The notes: a model not told the origin generated them from the letters alone. A stretch of DNA of 35,000 bases from Limosilactobacillus avistercoris (GCF_014836425.1 NZ_JACSQW010000020.1:1-35000), one strand, 5' to 3'; counted from the stretch's first letter, positions 27,336-34,681 are shown. Made by a program: numbers and translations.

Positions 27336-28592
27336 ATGACAGATAAAGTTAACCTATTAGTAATCGGTGAAGGTGGTCGTGAATTCGCGATTGCCAAGAA
27401 ACTTAAGCGTAGTCCCCATGTTGACCATGTGTACTGCGCCCCAGGGAATGTTGGTATGCCAACAGTGGGAGTTGAACCAGTTGATATTGAAGAAAATGAT
27501 TTCGCTGGTTTGATCCGCTTTGCAAAAGAACATGATGTTAAGTGGACATTCGTTGGCCCTGAAGATTGCTTAGTTGACGGTATTGTTGATGACTTCCACG
27601 CTGCTGGCTTGAAGATTTTTGGCCCAGATGCTCGAGCAGCGCAACTAGAAGGCTCCAAAGATTATGCCCTAAACTTTATGAATAATTATGGTGTTCCAAC
27701 CACAAAGCACGCCTCATATCGTGACCAAACTGCAATTCTTGAACATGTAGATCAATTTGGCTACCCGGTAGTTATTAAGGAAAATGGCCTTGCTGGTGGT
27801 AAAGGGGTTGTGATCGCCAAGGATCATGACGAAGCAGTTCAAACAATCAAGGAAATGTTTGCATCTGGACAAGCACGGATCGTTCTTGAAGAATGCCTTG
27901 ATGGCCCTGAATATTCAATGTTTGTTGTCATCAGTAATGGGCATTACCGAATCTTACCAATGGCTCAAGATCATAAACGGGCTTACGACGGTGATCGCGG
28001 TCCTAATACTGGTGGGATGGGTGCTTACAGTCCGCTACCACAATTAGCCGATGCTGATCGTGAACAGATGATTAATGAAGTTGTTAAACCAACAGTTGAT
28101 GGCTTAGTAAAGGGTGAATATCACTACCACGGTATCCTTTACATTGGTTTGATGCTAACTGCAGATGGCCCTAAGGTAATTGAATATAACGTTCGCCTCG
28201 GGGATCCAGAAACCCAGGTTGTCCTTCCGCGCTTAGCTACTGATTTATATGAATTAGTAGATGCAGCGATTGATGATCGGCCATTGCCAGAAATTAAAGA
28301 AAGTGCAGAAGCCAGCTTTGGTGTCGTCTTGGCCTCAAAGGGATACCCAAAGAAACCAGTCCATGGTCAAGAACTAGGCTCATTCCCAGCAAGTGAAGGA
28401 ATTGAGATCGATTACGCTAATGTTAGCGGAACACTTGATCACCTTAAAGGAGCAGGGGGACGTCTTTTAATGGTGATTGCAGAGGAGAACACTTTACAAG
28501 AAGCACATGATCGAGTTTATTCTTACTTAGATCAACTTGATCGGCCCGAATGCTTTTACCGTCATGATATTGGCGCAAAGGCCGGTGTATAA
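27336..28592 (+). CDS. purD: GAR synthetase (PurD)
   Basis: ATP-grasp ligase joining phosphoribosylamine and glycine. The 418-residue product starts VNLLVIGEGGREFAIAKKL (the family more often reads GGREHA), has WTFVGPEDCLVDGI, ENGLAGGKGVVIAKDHDEA, and DHKRAYDGDRGPNTGGMGAYSP, then GLMLTADGPKVIEYNVRLGDPETQ. The ATG at 27336 follows GGGAGGA. It is the last gene of the pur operon, separated from purH by 349 bp of structured repeats without a terminator. Confidence 0.96.
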   Translation: MTDKVNLLVIGEGGREFAIAKKLKRSPHVDHVYCAPGNVGMPTVGVEPVDIEENDFAGLIRFAKEHDVKWTFVGPEDCLVDGIVDDFHAAGLKIFGPDARAAQLEGSKDYALNFMNNYGVPTTKHASYRDQTAILEHVDQFGYPVVIKENGLAGGKGVVIAKDHDEAVQTIKEMFASGQARIVLEECLDGPEYSMFVVISNGHYRILPMAQDHKRAYDGDRGPNTGGMGAYSPLPQLADADREQMINEVVKPTVDGLVKGEYHYHGILYIGLMLTADGPKVIEYNVRLGDPETQVVLPRLATDLYELVDAAIDDRPLPEIKESAEASFGVVLASKGYPKKPVHGQELGSFPASEGIEIDYANVSGTLDHLKGAGGRLLMVIAEENTLQEAHDRVYSYLDQLDRPECFYRHDIGAKAGV

Positions 28593-28599
28593 TTTTGGA

Positions 28600-28628
28600 T
28601 TGACACTTGCCGATTGGGCGTGTTAAAT
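28600..28628 (+). promoter_or_regulatory. Candidate promoter between purD and the DUF554 gene
   Basis: TTGACA (28600-28605), a 17-nt spacer and TTAAAT (28623-28628). It lies upstream of the strong hairpin at 28660-28703, so it either makes a short RNA of about 70 nt or feeds the next gene by partial read-through. Confidence 0.5.
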
Positions 28629-28659
28629 TACTATTTACATCAGAGGATCGAGCAAAATA

Positions 28660-28708
28660 AACGGCGCGGTTGGATAAGATGATTCTTATTCAACCACGCC
28701 GTTTTTTA
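28660..28708 (+). terminator. purD operon terminator
   Basis: A near-perfect 20-bp stem pairs 28660-28679 with 28684-28703 (AACGGCG...CGCCGTT ends, two mismatches), followed by TTTT. It ends the pur operon. Confidence 0.88.
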
Positions 28709-28725
28709 CTAAAGGAGGAGAAATC

Positions 28726-29409
28726 TTGATTGGAACAATTGCAAATACATGTGCCATCCTTGTTGGAACTACCATTGGCTGTATCCTAAAAGGAGGGCTT
28801 AAGAAACGTTACCAGGATGCGTTGTTTATCGCGATGGGCTTGGCAGCTTTAGGGATTGGCCTTGAAAATGCCATTAACAACATGCCCAAGAGTCATTACC
28901 CAGTTCTATTTATTGTTAGCTTGGCGATTGGAGCTGTACTAGGAAATTGGTGGCGGATTGATGATCACTTTAATCAATTAATCGCTCATTTTGGCGGTCG
29001 CTCGCAAACGGGAAAGGGGATTGCAACAGGAATCCTCTTGTACTGTATTGGCGCTTTATCAATCGTCGGCCCTGTAATGGCAGCGGTAAAGGGTGACTAT
29101 ACAATGCTGTTTACCAATGCGACCCTCGATTTTGTTAGTTCAATGGTTTTTGGAGCTAGTTTTGGTTGGGGAATGTTGGTCTGTGCCCCGGTCTTGTTTT
29201 GCTGGCAGGGGATGATTTATCTTGTCGCAAAATACCTCTCCGCTAGTTTCTTTAGTGGTCCGTTAGTAACTGAAATTTCGATTGTCGGTGGCTTCCTAAT
29301 TGCGACTACGGGAATTTCATTGTTGAAGTTACGAGATATTAAAACCTTGGATCTGCTACCTTCGTTACTTGTTCCAATTTGCTTCTTTATCGGGTTAGCA
29401 CTAATTTAA
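28726..29409 (+). CDS. DUF554 family membrane protein
   Basis: A 227-residue polytopic membrane protein of the DUF554 (YdfK/YqgA-like) family: IGTIANTCAILVGTTIGCILKGGL at the N-terminus, FIAMGLAALGIGLENA, GAVLGNWWRID, GILLYCIGALSIVGPVMAAVKGD and LDFVSSMVFGASFGWGM. About six or seven helices. Function unknown; it has been proposed to be a transporter. The start is TTG at 28726, after AAAGGAGGAG. It is monocistronic between the purD terminator and gpmA; I saw no strong terminator after it. Confidence 0.88.
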   Translation: MIGTIANTCAILVGTTIGCILKGGLKKRYQDALFIAMGLAALGIGLENAINNMPKSHYPVLFIVSLAIGAVLGNWWRIDDHFNQLIAHFGGRSQTGKGIATGILLYCIGALSIVGPVMAAVKGDYTMLFTNATLDFVSSMVFGASFGWGMLVCAPVLFCWQGMIYLVAKYLSASFFSGPLVTEISIVGGFLIATTGISLLKLRDIKTLDLLPSLLVPICFFIGLALI

Positions 29410-29413
29410 GTTG

Positions 29414-29510
29414 AAATCGCGATTAGTTTCACAAGAACCTTGCTTCCCTATTGGAATTTTGTGGCGTTTGGATTAAAATGATTAAGTAATGCTGTATAGT
29501 ATCGCGATTT
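29414..29510. repeat. Inverted repeat around the gpmA promoter
   Basis: AAATCGCGAT (29414-29423) and ATCGCGATTT (29501-29510) form a 10-bp inverted repeat 77 bp apart; each contains the self-complementary ATCGCGAT. The right copy directly abuts a putative -10 TATAGT (29495-29500) of gpmA. They could be two half-sites for a repressor or chance. Confidence 0.45.
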
Positions 29511-29535
29511 TAAGAAGAAAGAGGTCATTAGAAAC

Positions 29536-30222
29536 ATGGCAAAACTAGTTTTAATTCGTCACGGCCAAAGTGAATGGAACCTTGCTAACAAGTTCACTGG
29601 TTGGATTGATGTTGATTTGAGCGAAAAGGGTGTTGAACAAGCTAAGAACGCTGGTAAGGCCCTTAAGGAACACGGTATCCAATTTGACTACGCATACACT
29701 TCTGTTTTGAAGCGTGCCATCAAGACTTTGCACTATGCTCTTGAAGAATGTGACCAACTTTGGATTCCTGAAACCAAGACTTGGCGTTTGAACGAACGTC
29801 ACTACGGTGCTTTACAAGGCCTTAACAAGAAGGCTACTGCTGAAAAGTACGGTGACGAACAAGTTCACATCTGGCGTCGTTCATACGATGTTTTACCACC
29901 ATTGCTGAAGGCTAGCGACGAAGGTTCAGCATTACACGACCGTCGTTACGCTAACTTGGACCCACGGACAGTTCCTGGTGGTGAAAACTTAAAGGTTACC
30001 TTGGAACGGGTTATTCCTTTGTGGCAAGATGAAATTGCTCCAAAGCTTCTTGATGGTAAGAATGTTATCATCGCTGCCCACGGTAACTCTCTTCGTGCTT
30101 TGAGCAAGTACATCGAAAATATTTCTGACGAAGATATCATGAACCTCGAAATGGCTACTGGTCAACCAGTTGTTTATGACTTCGATGAAAAACTTAATGT
30201 TTTGAGCAAGGAAAAATACTAA
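29536..30222 (+). CDS. gpmA: 2,3-bisphosphoglycerate-dependent phosphoglycerate mutase
   Basis: Interconverts 3- and 2-phosphoglycerate in glycolysis. The 228-residue product has the phosphohistidine motif [10 protein letters not shown] (His9), [28 protein letters not shown] and the second active histidine in [12 protein letters not shown] (about 182). Codon choice is strongly biased (AAG, CGT, GAA), as expected for an abundant glycolytic enzyme. GAGGTC is the ribosome site. A perfect hairpin terminator follows. Confidence 0.97.
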   Translation: MAKLVLIRHGQSEWNLANKFTGWIDVDLSEKGVEQAKNAGKALKEHGIQFDYAYTSVLKRAIKTLHYALEECDQLWIPETKTWRLNERHYGALQGLNKKATAEKYGDEQVHIWRRSYDVLPPLLKASDEGSALHDRRYANLDPRTVPGGENLKVTLERVIPLWQDEIAPKLLDGKNVIIAAHGNSLRALSKYIENISDEDIMNLEMATGQPVVYDFDEKLNVLSKEKY

Positions 30223-30230
30223 AGTAATGT

Positions 30231-30267
30231 AGAGACTGGATAATTTCCAGTCTCTTTACTATTTTTT
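30231..30267 (+). terminator. gpmA terminator
   Basis: A perfect 10-bp stem AGAGACTGGA (30231-30240) with TCCAGTCTCT (30246-30255), flanked by AGTA/TACT, followed by a run of six T. Confidence 0.87.
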
Positions 30268-30347
30268 AGGATAATACTGCAATAACGCAGTAGCTGGCTG
30301 GCAGTTCAAACGCTGATAAATCAGCAATTGACCAACCTAGTTATCCT
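30268..30347 (+). repeat. Branched structured element downstream of gpmA
   Basis: The closing stem AGGATAA (30268-30274) with TTATCCT (30341-30347) encloses two hairpins: ACTGC/GCAGT (30276-30280 with 30287-30291), and a longer bulged arm GG-c-TGG (30296-30301) plus CAGTT (30302-30306) with AATTG (30326-30330) and CCA-a-CC (30332-30337), capped by GCTGA-TAAA-TCAGC. It sits between two terminators and codes for nothing. It is not a tRNA. It may be a dispersed intergenic repeat or a small RNA. Confidence 0.55.
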
Positions 30348-30352
30348 TGCGG

Positions 30353-30396
30353 AGGTGGGACATAACTAGTCAAACTAGTTCTGTCCCACTCTCTTT
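30353..30396 (+). terminator. Second terminator-type hairpin after gpmA
   Basis: GTGGGACA (30355-30362) with TGTCCCAC (30382-30389), and AACTAGT with ACTAGTT inside, loop CAA, then TCTCTTTTTG. This hairpin type is common in lactobacilli. The following 190 bases (30400-30589) are very AT-rich and hold only the leader of the next gene, with TATAAT at 30434-30439 and 30457-30462 as possible -10 elements. Confidence 0.75.
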
Positions 30397-30589
30397 TTGT
30401 ATATTATGCCAAGTAAATAATTGACGGATTCTAGTATAATATGAAGGAAATGTCGTTATAATAGCCATATATAAAAATATTAATCATCACTTTTGCTAAT
30501 TTAAATTGATAATGCCTATTACTTATATAACTTAAATATTAAAAAATATAATAATAAGTGTAAAGAATATATCTCAGGAGGTTATTATT

Positions 30590-30940
30590 ATGGCTGATTA
30601 TGCAAAACGTCAATTAAAAGCATTAGATCGGATTGCTAAGAAGATTGCAGATGCTGAGGGTCACTTAACACGAATTGAAGATGGTGTTGATAACGAAAAG
30701 CACCACACTGCTCAACACGAAACAATCAAGGACATTAAGTCAATTCTTAAGCATGCTCAAAAGGTTGACAAGTATGACGACAAACTTGAGCGTGTTGCTG
30801 GTGAGGGTTGTAAGGATCCTGCTGAAAACCACTACATCTACATGGAAGATGAAAAGCCTGTTATCAAGGACTTGAAGAAGGGCTTTGAAGAACTCGAAAA
30901 GCAACTTGACGACTATCCAGTCGAGGTTAGTTTGAAATGA
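30590..30940 (+). CDS. Small highly charged protein of unknown function
   Basis: I do not recognise this 116-residue protein. It is rich in Lys, Asp and Glu, has no membrane segment or signal peptide, and has heptad-like helical stretches (about 8-28 and 42-70) that suggest a coiled coil: LKALDRIAKKIADAEGHLTR and HETIKDIKSILKHAQKVDKY. One cysteine lies in GEGCKDPAENHYIYMEDEKP. AGGAGG is 9 nt before the ATG, and codon choice leans to AAG and GAA as in gpmA, so it is probably well expressed. A weak hairpin (30925-30930 with 30942-30947) followed by ATTTTTT overlaps its stop and may be its terminator. No neighbour hints at a role. Confidence 0.8.
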   Translation: MADYAKRQLKALDRIAKKIADAEGHLTRIEDGVDNEKHHTAQHETIKDIKSILKHAQKVDKYDDKLERVAGEGCKDPAENHYIYMEDEKPVIKDLKKGFEELEKQLDDYPVEVSLK

Positions 30941-30957
30941 GCTAGCCCCGATTTTTT
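30925..30957 (+). terminator. Possible terminator overlapping the stop of the small protein gene
   Basis: GGTTAG (30925-30930) pairs with CTAGCC (30942-30947) with one G-T pair and an 11-nt loop, followed by ATTTTTT. The stem is short, so efficiency is doubtful. Confidence 0.4.
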
Positions 30958-30962
30958 AACAA

Positions 30963-30977
30963 AAAACGCGAACTATT
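30963..30977 (+). promoter_or_regulatory. Candidate PurR box upstream of folT
   Basis: AAAACGCGAACTATT is identical over 15 bases to the first PurBox of the purC operator. No convincing inverted partner is present 24 bp downstream, and the promoter -35 is 54 bp away, so the role is open. Linking folate uptake to purine synthesis would make sense because PurN and PurH use 10-formyl-tetrahydrofolate. Confidence 0.5.
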
Positions 30978-31031
30978 TCGCCTTAAATACTTGCTTATTA
31001 ATTATTTATCCATATATTTAACCTGATTTTG

Positions 31032-31060
31032 TTGAATAATATCCGGAAATGGAGTATATT
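31032..31060 (+). promoter_or_regulatory. folT promoter
   Basis: TTGAAT (31032-31037), a 17-nt spacer and TATATT (31055-31060). Transcription would begin at about 31067, directly before the riboswitch. Confidence 0.65.
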
Positions 31061-31067
31061 ATGGCTG

Positions 31068-31161
31068 TTGGGGTAGGAATTACCGAGTTATTGTCCAGCG
31101 GAACGGAATGTGAACGTTGGAAGGAGGCTTTTGCCACTTGATAATTCCGCATTCACCACAA
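31068..31161 (+). promoter_or_regulatory. Probable tetrahydrofolate riboswitch
   Basis: GGAATTA (31075-31081) pairs with TAATTCC (31142-31148) and, one base in, CGAG (31084-31087) with CTTG (31137-31140). The left internal-loop sequence GTAG and the right GCATTC lie as in folT-associated THF riboswitches. A third helix, CCAGCG (31095-31100) with CGTTGG (31115-31120), and GGC-TTTT-GCC (31127-31136) follow. The downstream gene encodes a FolT-type transporter. Recognition is by pattern only. Confidence 0.62.
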
Positions 31162-31179
31162 AGACACTTGTCAATGTGT

Positions 31180-31208
31180 TCCCTAACAAAATAAATTTTA
31201 TGTAGGGA
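31180..31208 (+). promoter_or_regulatory. Ribosome-site-sequestering hairpin of folT
   Basis: TCCCTA (31180-31185) pairs with TAGGGA (31203-31208), which contains the folT ribosome site, and AAAAT/ATTTT (31188-31192 with 31195-31199) extends the stem. It is a plausible translational switch for the riboswitch just upstream. Confidence 0.6.
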
Positions 31209-31218
31209 GTGGATTGAG

Positions 31219-31776
31219 ATGTCCTCAATTTTATCTTTTGCTGGACCACGTTTTACTACTAAGCGGCTTACGCTTGCCGGGATGCTGATTGCTCTTGAGG
31301 TGATTTTGGAGAAAATTTCCATTGGTAACCCAACGATCCTAAAGTTTGGCTTTGGCTTTATTGCCACTGCATTGATCGGTTATTATCTTGGACCATGGAT
31401 TGGTGGTTGGGCAATGGTAGTTAATGATATTATCAGTAATACCATTCTTAATTCAGGAACAGCCTTTTTCCCGGGTTTTACACTTTCGGCCTTCGTTTCT
31501 GGAGTGCTTGCCGGGATGTTCCTGTATAACCAGAAAATTACGTGGCAACGGGCGTTAGTATATGAATTCTTTCAAATCTTGATTACTAACGTTATTTTTA
31601 CGACTCTTTGGATTTATATTATGAGTCTAAATTCCGGAAGTGCTGGAAGAACATTTTGGGCCCTCTTGCTTATTCGCTTGCCCAAAGAAGTTATTACTTG
31701 GCCGTTAGAAGGAATTATTGTTTTCTTTATTCTTAGGCGACTGAGTCAAATTTATAGTAGTACAAAGATGAGTTAA
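31219..31776 (+). CDS. folT: ECF transporter S component, folate type (FolT)
   Basis: Substrate-binding membrane subunit that, with the shared EcfA/A'/T module, imports folate. The 185-residue product has about six helices, the ECF S-component start RLTLAGMLIALEVILEKISI and FGFGFIATALIGYYLGPWIGGWAMVVNDIISN, and the FolT-like RLPKEVITWPLEGIIVFFIL end. The ATG at 31219 is preceded by AGGGAGTGG, which is sequestered in a hairpin. A THF-type riboswitch upstream supports folate as substrate. The Ecf module genes are not in the window. A G-T-rich hairpin terminator follows. Confidence 0.87.
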   Translation: MSSILSFAGPRFTTKRLTLAGMLIALEVILEKISIGNPTILKFGFGFIATALIGYYLGPWIGGWAMVVNDIISNTILNSGTAFFPGFTLSAFVSGVLAGMFLYNQKITWQRALVYEFFQILITNVIFTTLWIYIMSLNSGSAGRTFWALLLIRLPKEVITWPLEGIIVFFILRRLSQIYSSTKMS

Positions 31777-31790
31777 CAAAGAAAACGGCC

Positions 31791-31838
31791 TTTAGTGTTT
31801 GAAAATTCGAATGCTAGAGGTCTTTATGAATTTTTTAT
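31791..31838 (+). terminator. folT terminator
   Basis: GGCCTTTAGTGTT (31792-31804) pairs with AATGCTAGAGGTC (31810-31822) through 13 bp including several G-T pairs, followed by TTTATGAATTTTTT. Moderate strength. Confidence 0.6.
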
Positions 31839-31857
31839 GAAAAAAGCGGCTTGGAAA

Positions 31858-31885
31858 TTGAGCCTTGTTCTTTTTATGTTATGAT
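31858..31885 (+). promoter_or_regulatory. Promoter of the DUF975 gene
   Basis: TTGAGC (31858-31863), a 16-nt spacer and TATGAT (31880-31885) preceded by TGT, an extended -10 form. Confidence 0.55.
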
Positions 31886-31922
31886 GAAAAATATATTCTG
31901 AAATAATTGGAGAGAGTATTAA

Positions 31923-32927
31923 ATGAAGAAACGTTATCATTTGTCCTTAAAGCAGTTTATTCATGACTTGAAGGGACTAGTTAAGCCATATTACCAAGCG
32001 TCAATGTGGCCACTCGGCGGAGTAATGATTATTTTCCTTGCGTTATCATTTATCGTTGGTTACTTTGCCCAGGGAATTTTGAGTTCAATGGGAATGGCCA
32101 TGATGATGATTATGTATGGAATGGCATCACCTGCAGCAATTGGTTTGGCATTGCTTGAGTTGCTTCTTGCAATTATTGTTTTAGTAGCATTGTCATTCTT
32201 CTATTCATTCTTTACTACCGCTGCACAATTTACTTATCAAGATAAGGTTCGTCATCCTGAACAAATTGTGAGTGCTGGTTCAGTATGGATGCATTACAAG
32301 CACTTGCGGAAGAATCAATTATGGCGAATCATCCTTTATACAGGTTTGTTTGTATTCCTCTGGAGCCTACCATTAGATATTATCGGTGGCCTTGTTGCTA
32401 AGAACCAAGCCTTAGTAATTGCTTGCCGGATCTTAAATGATATTGTGATGGCATGGAAAGGGATTGAGTATTCACAGGCAAACTTCCTTTACCGTGATCG
32501 TCAACCACAATTTCTTGGTCAATCAATGCGTTATGCCTTAACTGCTAGTCGGCGGTTTATGGGTGGTCGGAAGTGGAACTACTTGTTAATTATGCTTGTA
32601 GTTATCTTCATCCCAATGGTTATCTGGGAAGTAATCTTCGGTGCTTTAGCTTACTGGGGAATCTACACTGCAACGTACCCATTAGTATATGTTGGGTTAT
32701 TATTGATGATCCTTGGCTTTGCGGCTTACTTGCCAGTAATTTTCGCCAGTGGTGCTCTTTACTATGAAGAAGCAAAGAAGACTGCTAATCTTGATGAAGA
32801 CTTTGCCGGAACATTCAAACCAGTTGCTGAATTAACTGGGGAAGCTTACGTTCATGAAGTCTACACACCAAAGAAGACGAAAAAGATAAAGCTAAGCAAG
32901 ACAAAAAGAAACAAGAAAAGTAAATAA
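31923..32927 (+). CDS. DUF975 family integral membrane protein
   Basis: A 334-residue membrane protein of the DUF975 type common in Lactobacillales, function unknown. It has about six helices (near 26-50, 55-75, 78-105, 140-160, 220-245 and 258-285), the FTTAAQFTYQDK segment, and ILNDIVMAWKGIEYSQANFLYRD, which carries the conserved family region. The C-terminal 30 residues are very Lys-rich (KKTKKIKLSKTKRNKKSK), probably a cytoplasmic tail. AGAGAG precedes the ATG. It is monocistronic, closed by a hairpin before the tyrS promoter. Confidence 0.85.
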   Translation: MKKRYHLSLKQFIHDLKGLVKPYYQASMWPLGGVMIIFLALSFIVGYFAQGILSSMGMAMMMIMYGMASPAAIGLALLELLLAIIVLVALSFFYSFFTTAAQFTYQDKVRHPEQIVSAGSVWMHYKHLRKNQLWRIILYTGLFVFLWSLPLDIIGGLVAKNQALVIACRILNDIVMAWKGIEYSQANFLYRDRQPQFLGQSMRYALTASRRFMGGRKWNYLLIMLVVIFIPMVIWEVIFGALAYWGIYTATYPLVYVGLLLMILGFAAYLPVIFASGALYYEEAKKTANLDEDFAGTFKPVAELTGEAYVHEVYTPKKTKKIKLSKTKRNKKSK

Positions 32928-32940
32928 TTATTAAATTAGG

Positions 32941-32976
32941 GGCTGATGGAAAAACACTTTTCCATCGGCTTCTTTT
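32941..32976 (+). terminator. Terminator of the DUF975 gene
   Basis: A stem of about 13 bp, including the perfect GATGGAAAA (32945-32953) with TTTTCCATC (32958-32966), followed by TTCTTTT. Confidence 0.8.
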
Positions 32977-32979
32977 AGC

Positions 32980-33009
32980 TTGACAAAAGGTTACTTATCT
33001 CGGTACAAT
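32980..33009 (+). promoter_or_regulatory. tyrS T-box promoter
   Basis: A perfect -35 TTGACA (32980-32985), an 18-nt spacer and TACAAT (33004-33009). Confidence 0.82.
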
Positions 33010-33014
33010 GACGG

Positions 33015-33247
33015 CAACAAATAAAGGCATTGAGGTAATTTAGTAGTCGACTAATCAGTCATCTAGAGATCAGGTGGTTGCTGGAAACCTGACAAGGTTA
33101 GCTGACGAATTACACTTACTGAGCTTTTCAATTATGAACGGATCGTCTCGTTATCGACTAGAGAGGTAATTACTTAAAGTAGTTACAATTCAAGGTGGTA
33201 ACGCGGTAAATCGTCCCTGACTTCATTATGAGGTTGGGGACTTTTTG
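33015..33247 (+). promoter_or_regulatory. Tyrosine T-box riboswitch of tyrS
   Basis: Stem I carries an AGTA motif (33042-33045), a GGTGGTTG distal loop (33073-33080) and the specifier GAA-T-TAC-A with codon TAC (33111-33113), tyrosine. The T-box core AAGGTGGTAACGCG is at 33192-33205. The terminator GTCCC...GGGAC (33213-33241) ends in TTTTT. Uncharged tRNA-Tyr should allow read-through into tyrS. This accounts for the whole gap between the DUF975 gene and tyrS. Confidence 0.94.
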
Positions 33248-33274
33248 ATCCATTGTATTAGGAGGCAGATATTA

Positions 33275-34528
33275 ATGAACATTATTGATGAACTCGAATG
33301 GCGTGGTGCGATTAACCAAACCACTGATAAGGAAGCATTGAAGGAATTAACTGAAAATAAAAACATCGGCTTATACTGTGGAACTGATCCAACGGGTGAC
33401 AGTCTCCATATTGGCCACTTAATTCCATTTATGATTTTGAAACGGTTCCAACTTGCTGGACATCACCCAGTAATTATTATCGGTGGTGGGACTGGTGCGA
33501 TTGGTGATCCGGCTGGTCGGAAGACTGAACGGACTCTTCAAACTGAATCTCAATTGGAACATAATAAGAAGGCATTGACCGAACAGATGAAGAAGCTCTT
33601 CGGCACTGAAAACTTCACTATTGTTGATAACTATACTTGGTTAAAGAACTTTACCATGATTGACTTCTTACGTGACTTTGGGAAGCTCTTTAATGTTAAT
33701 ACCATGTTAAATAAGGAAGTTGTTGCTAGTCGACTTGCTTCAGGGATTTCCTTTACTGAGTTTACCTATCAAATTCTTCAAGCGGTTGATTTCCTGCACC
33801 TTTACCAAAATAATAATGTTCAACTTGAAATTGGTGGTTCCGATCAATGGGGAAACATTACTGCCGGGATCGATTTGATTCATAAGGTAGAAGGACCAGA
33901 TGCAAAGGCATATGGCTTGACGATTCCGCTGATGCTTAAGGCCGACGGGACAAAGTTTGGTAAGACTGCTGGTGGTGCTATTTGGCTTGATCCAAAGAAG
34001 ACTTCACCATACGAATTCTACCAATTCTGGATTAATCAAGATGACCGTGACGTTGTTAAATACCTTAAATACTTTACCTTCTTATCTAAAGATGAAATTG
34101 ATGAGTTGGCAGAAAAGGTTAAGAAGGAGCCGTGGAAGCGTGAAGCTCAACGTCGCTTAGCTGAAGAAGTTACTAAGTTTGTTCATGGTGAAGAAGGCTT
34201 AGCCGAAGCGCAACGTATTACAAAAGCATTGTTCTCTGGGGATGTTGCTGATTTAACCACTGAGGAGATTGAACAAGCCTTTAGCAATGTTCCTTCTGTA
34301 GATGTAACTAATGAAAAGAAGAACATCATTTTATGGTTAGTTGACGATACAAAGATTGAACCATCACGTCGTCAGGCACGTCAGGATGTTGAGAATGGTG
34401 CAATTCATATTAACGGCGAAAAAGTAACAGATGTAGATGCGGAAATTGATCCTAACAGTCACTTTGATGGGAAGTTCGTCATTGTTCGCCGTGGTAAGAA
34501 ACGCTACTTCTTGGTTCGTGTAAAATAA
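33275..34528 (+). CDS. tyrS: Tyrosyl-tRNA synthetase
   Basis: Charges tRNA-Tyr. The 417-residue class I synthetase has CGTDPTGDSLHIGHLIPF with the HIGH box (45-48), the Tyr-binding FTYQILQAVDFLHLY and GGSDQWGNITAGIDLI, the KMSKS-equivalent KFGKT (about 227-231), and a C-terminal S4 RNA-binding domain (about 350-417: SRRQARQDVENGAIHINGEKV). The frame is open from 33245, but AGGAGG (33260-33265) sets the ATG at 33275 as the start. Controlled by the T-box upstream. Confidence 0.97.
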   Translation: MNIIDELEWRGAINQTTDKEALKELTENKNIGLYCGTDPTGDSLHIGHLIPFMILKRFQLAGHHPVIIIGGGTGAIGDPAGRKTERTLQTESQLEHNKKALTEQMKKLFGTENFTIVDNYTWLKNFTMIDFLRDFGKLFNVNTMLNKEVVASRLASGISFTEFTYQILQAVDFLHLYQNNNVQLEIGGSDQWGNITAGIDLIHKVEGPDAKAYGLTIPLMLKADGTKFGKTAGGAIWLDPKKTSPYEFYQFWINQDDRDVVKYLKYFTFLSKDEIDELAEKVKKEPWKREAQRRLAEEVTKFVHGEEGLAEAQRITKALFSGDVADLTTEEIEQAFSNVPSVDVTNEKKNIILWLVDDTKIEPSRRQARQDVENGAIHINGEKVTDVDAEIDPNSHFDGKFVIVRRGKKRYFLVRVK

Positions 34529-34555
34529 TTTTAAAATTAAATTGTTCTGTTTATG

Positions 34556-34592
34556 AGTGCTCATGTCATGAATTTGATGAGCACTTTTTATT
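34556..34592 (+). terminator. tyrS terminator
   Basis: AGTGCTCAT (34556-34564) pairs perfectly with ATGAGCACT (34577-34585), followed by TTTTATTTT. Confidence 0.83.
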
Positions 34593-34602
34593 TTGCACTA
34601 TT

Positions 34603-34646
34603 ATTTGTTAACAATTTAGTAGAAATCATCATAATTGTTCGGTAAC
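34603..34646. promoter_or_regulatory. Candidate PurR operator upstream of the rRNA promoters
   Basis: On the minus strand, GTTACCGAACAAT (34646-34634) matches the PurBox consensus at 12 of 13 positions. A degenerate inverted partner, ATTTGTTAACAAT (34603-34615, 10 of 13), gives the same 24-bp core spacing as the purE and purC operators. The site ends 35 bp before the first rRNA -35. PurBoxes at translation-machinery genes have been reported for Lactococcus PurR. Confidence 0.48.
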
Positions 34647-34681
34647 GTTAATGATATATGAAAAACATTTCATATTTATTG

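Noticed and set aside
30268-30347. tRNA gene suspected from the cloverleaf-like folding
   Set aside because: There is no seven-base acceptor/anticodon arrangement, no GTTCRA T-loop and no CCA context; stem sizes do not fit.
31080-31367. Minus-strand reading frame across the folT leader and folT start
   Set aside because: It overlaps the riboswitch-like structure and the real folT gene and shows no protein family features.
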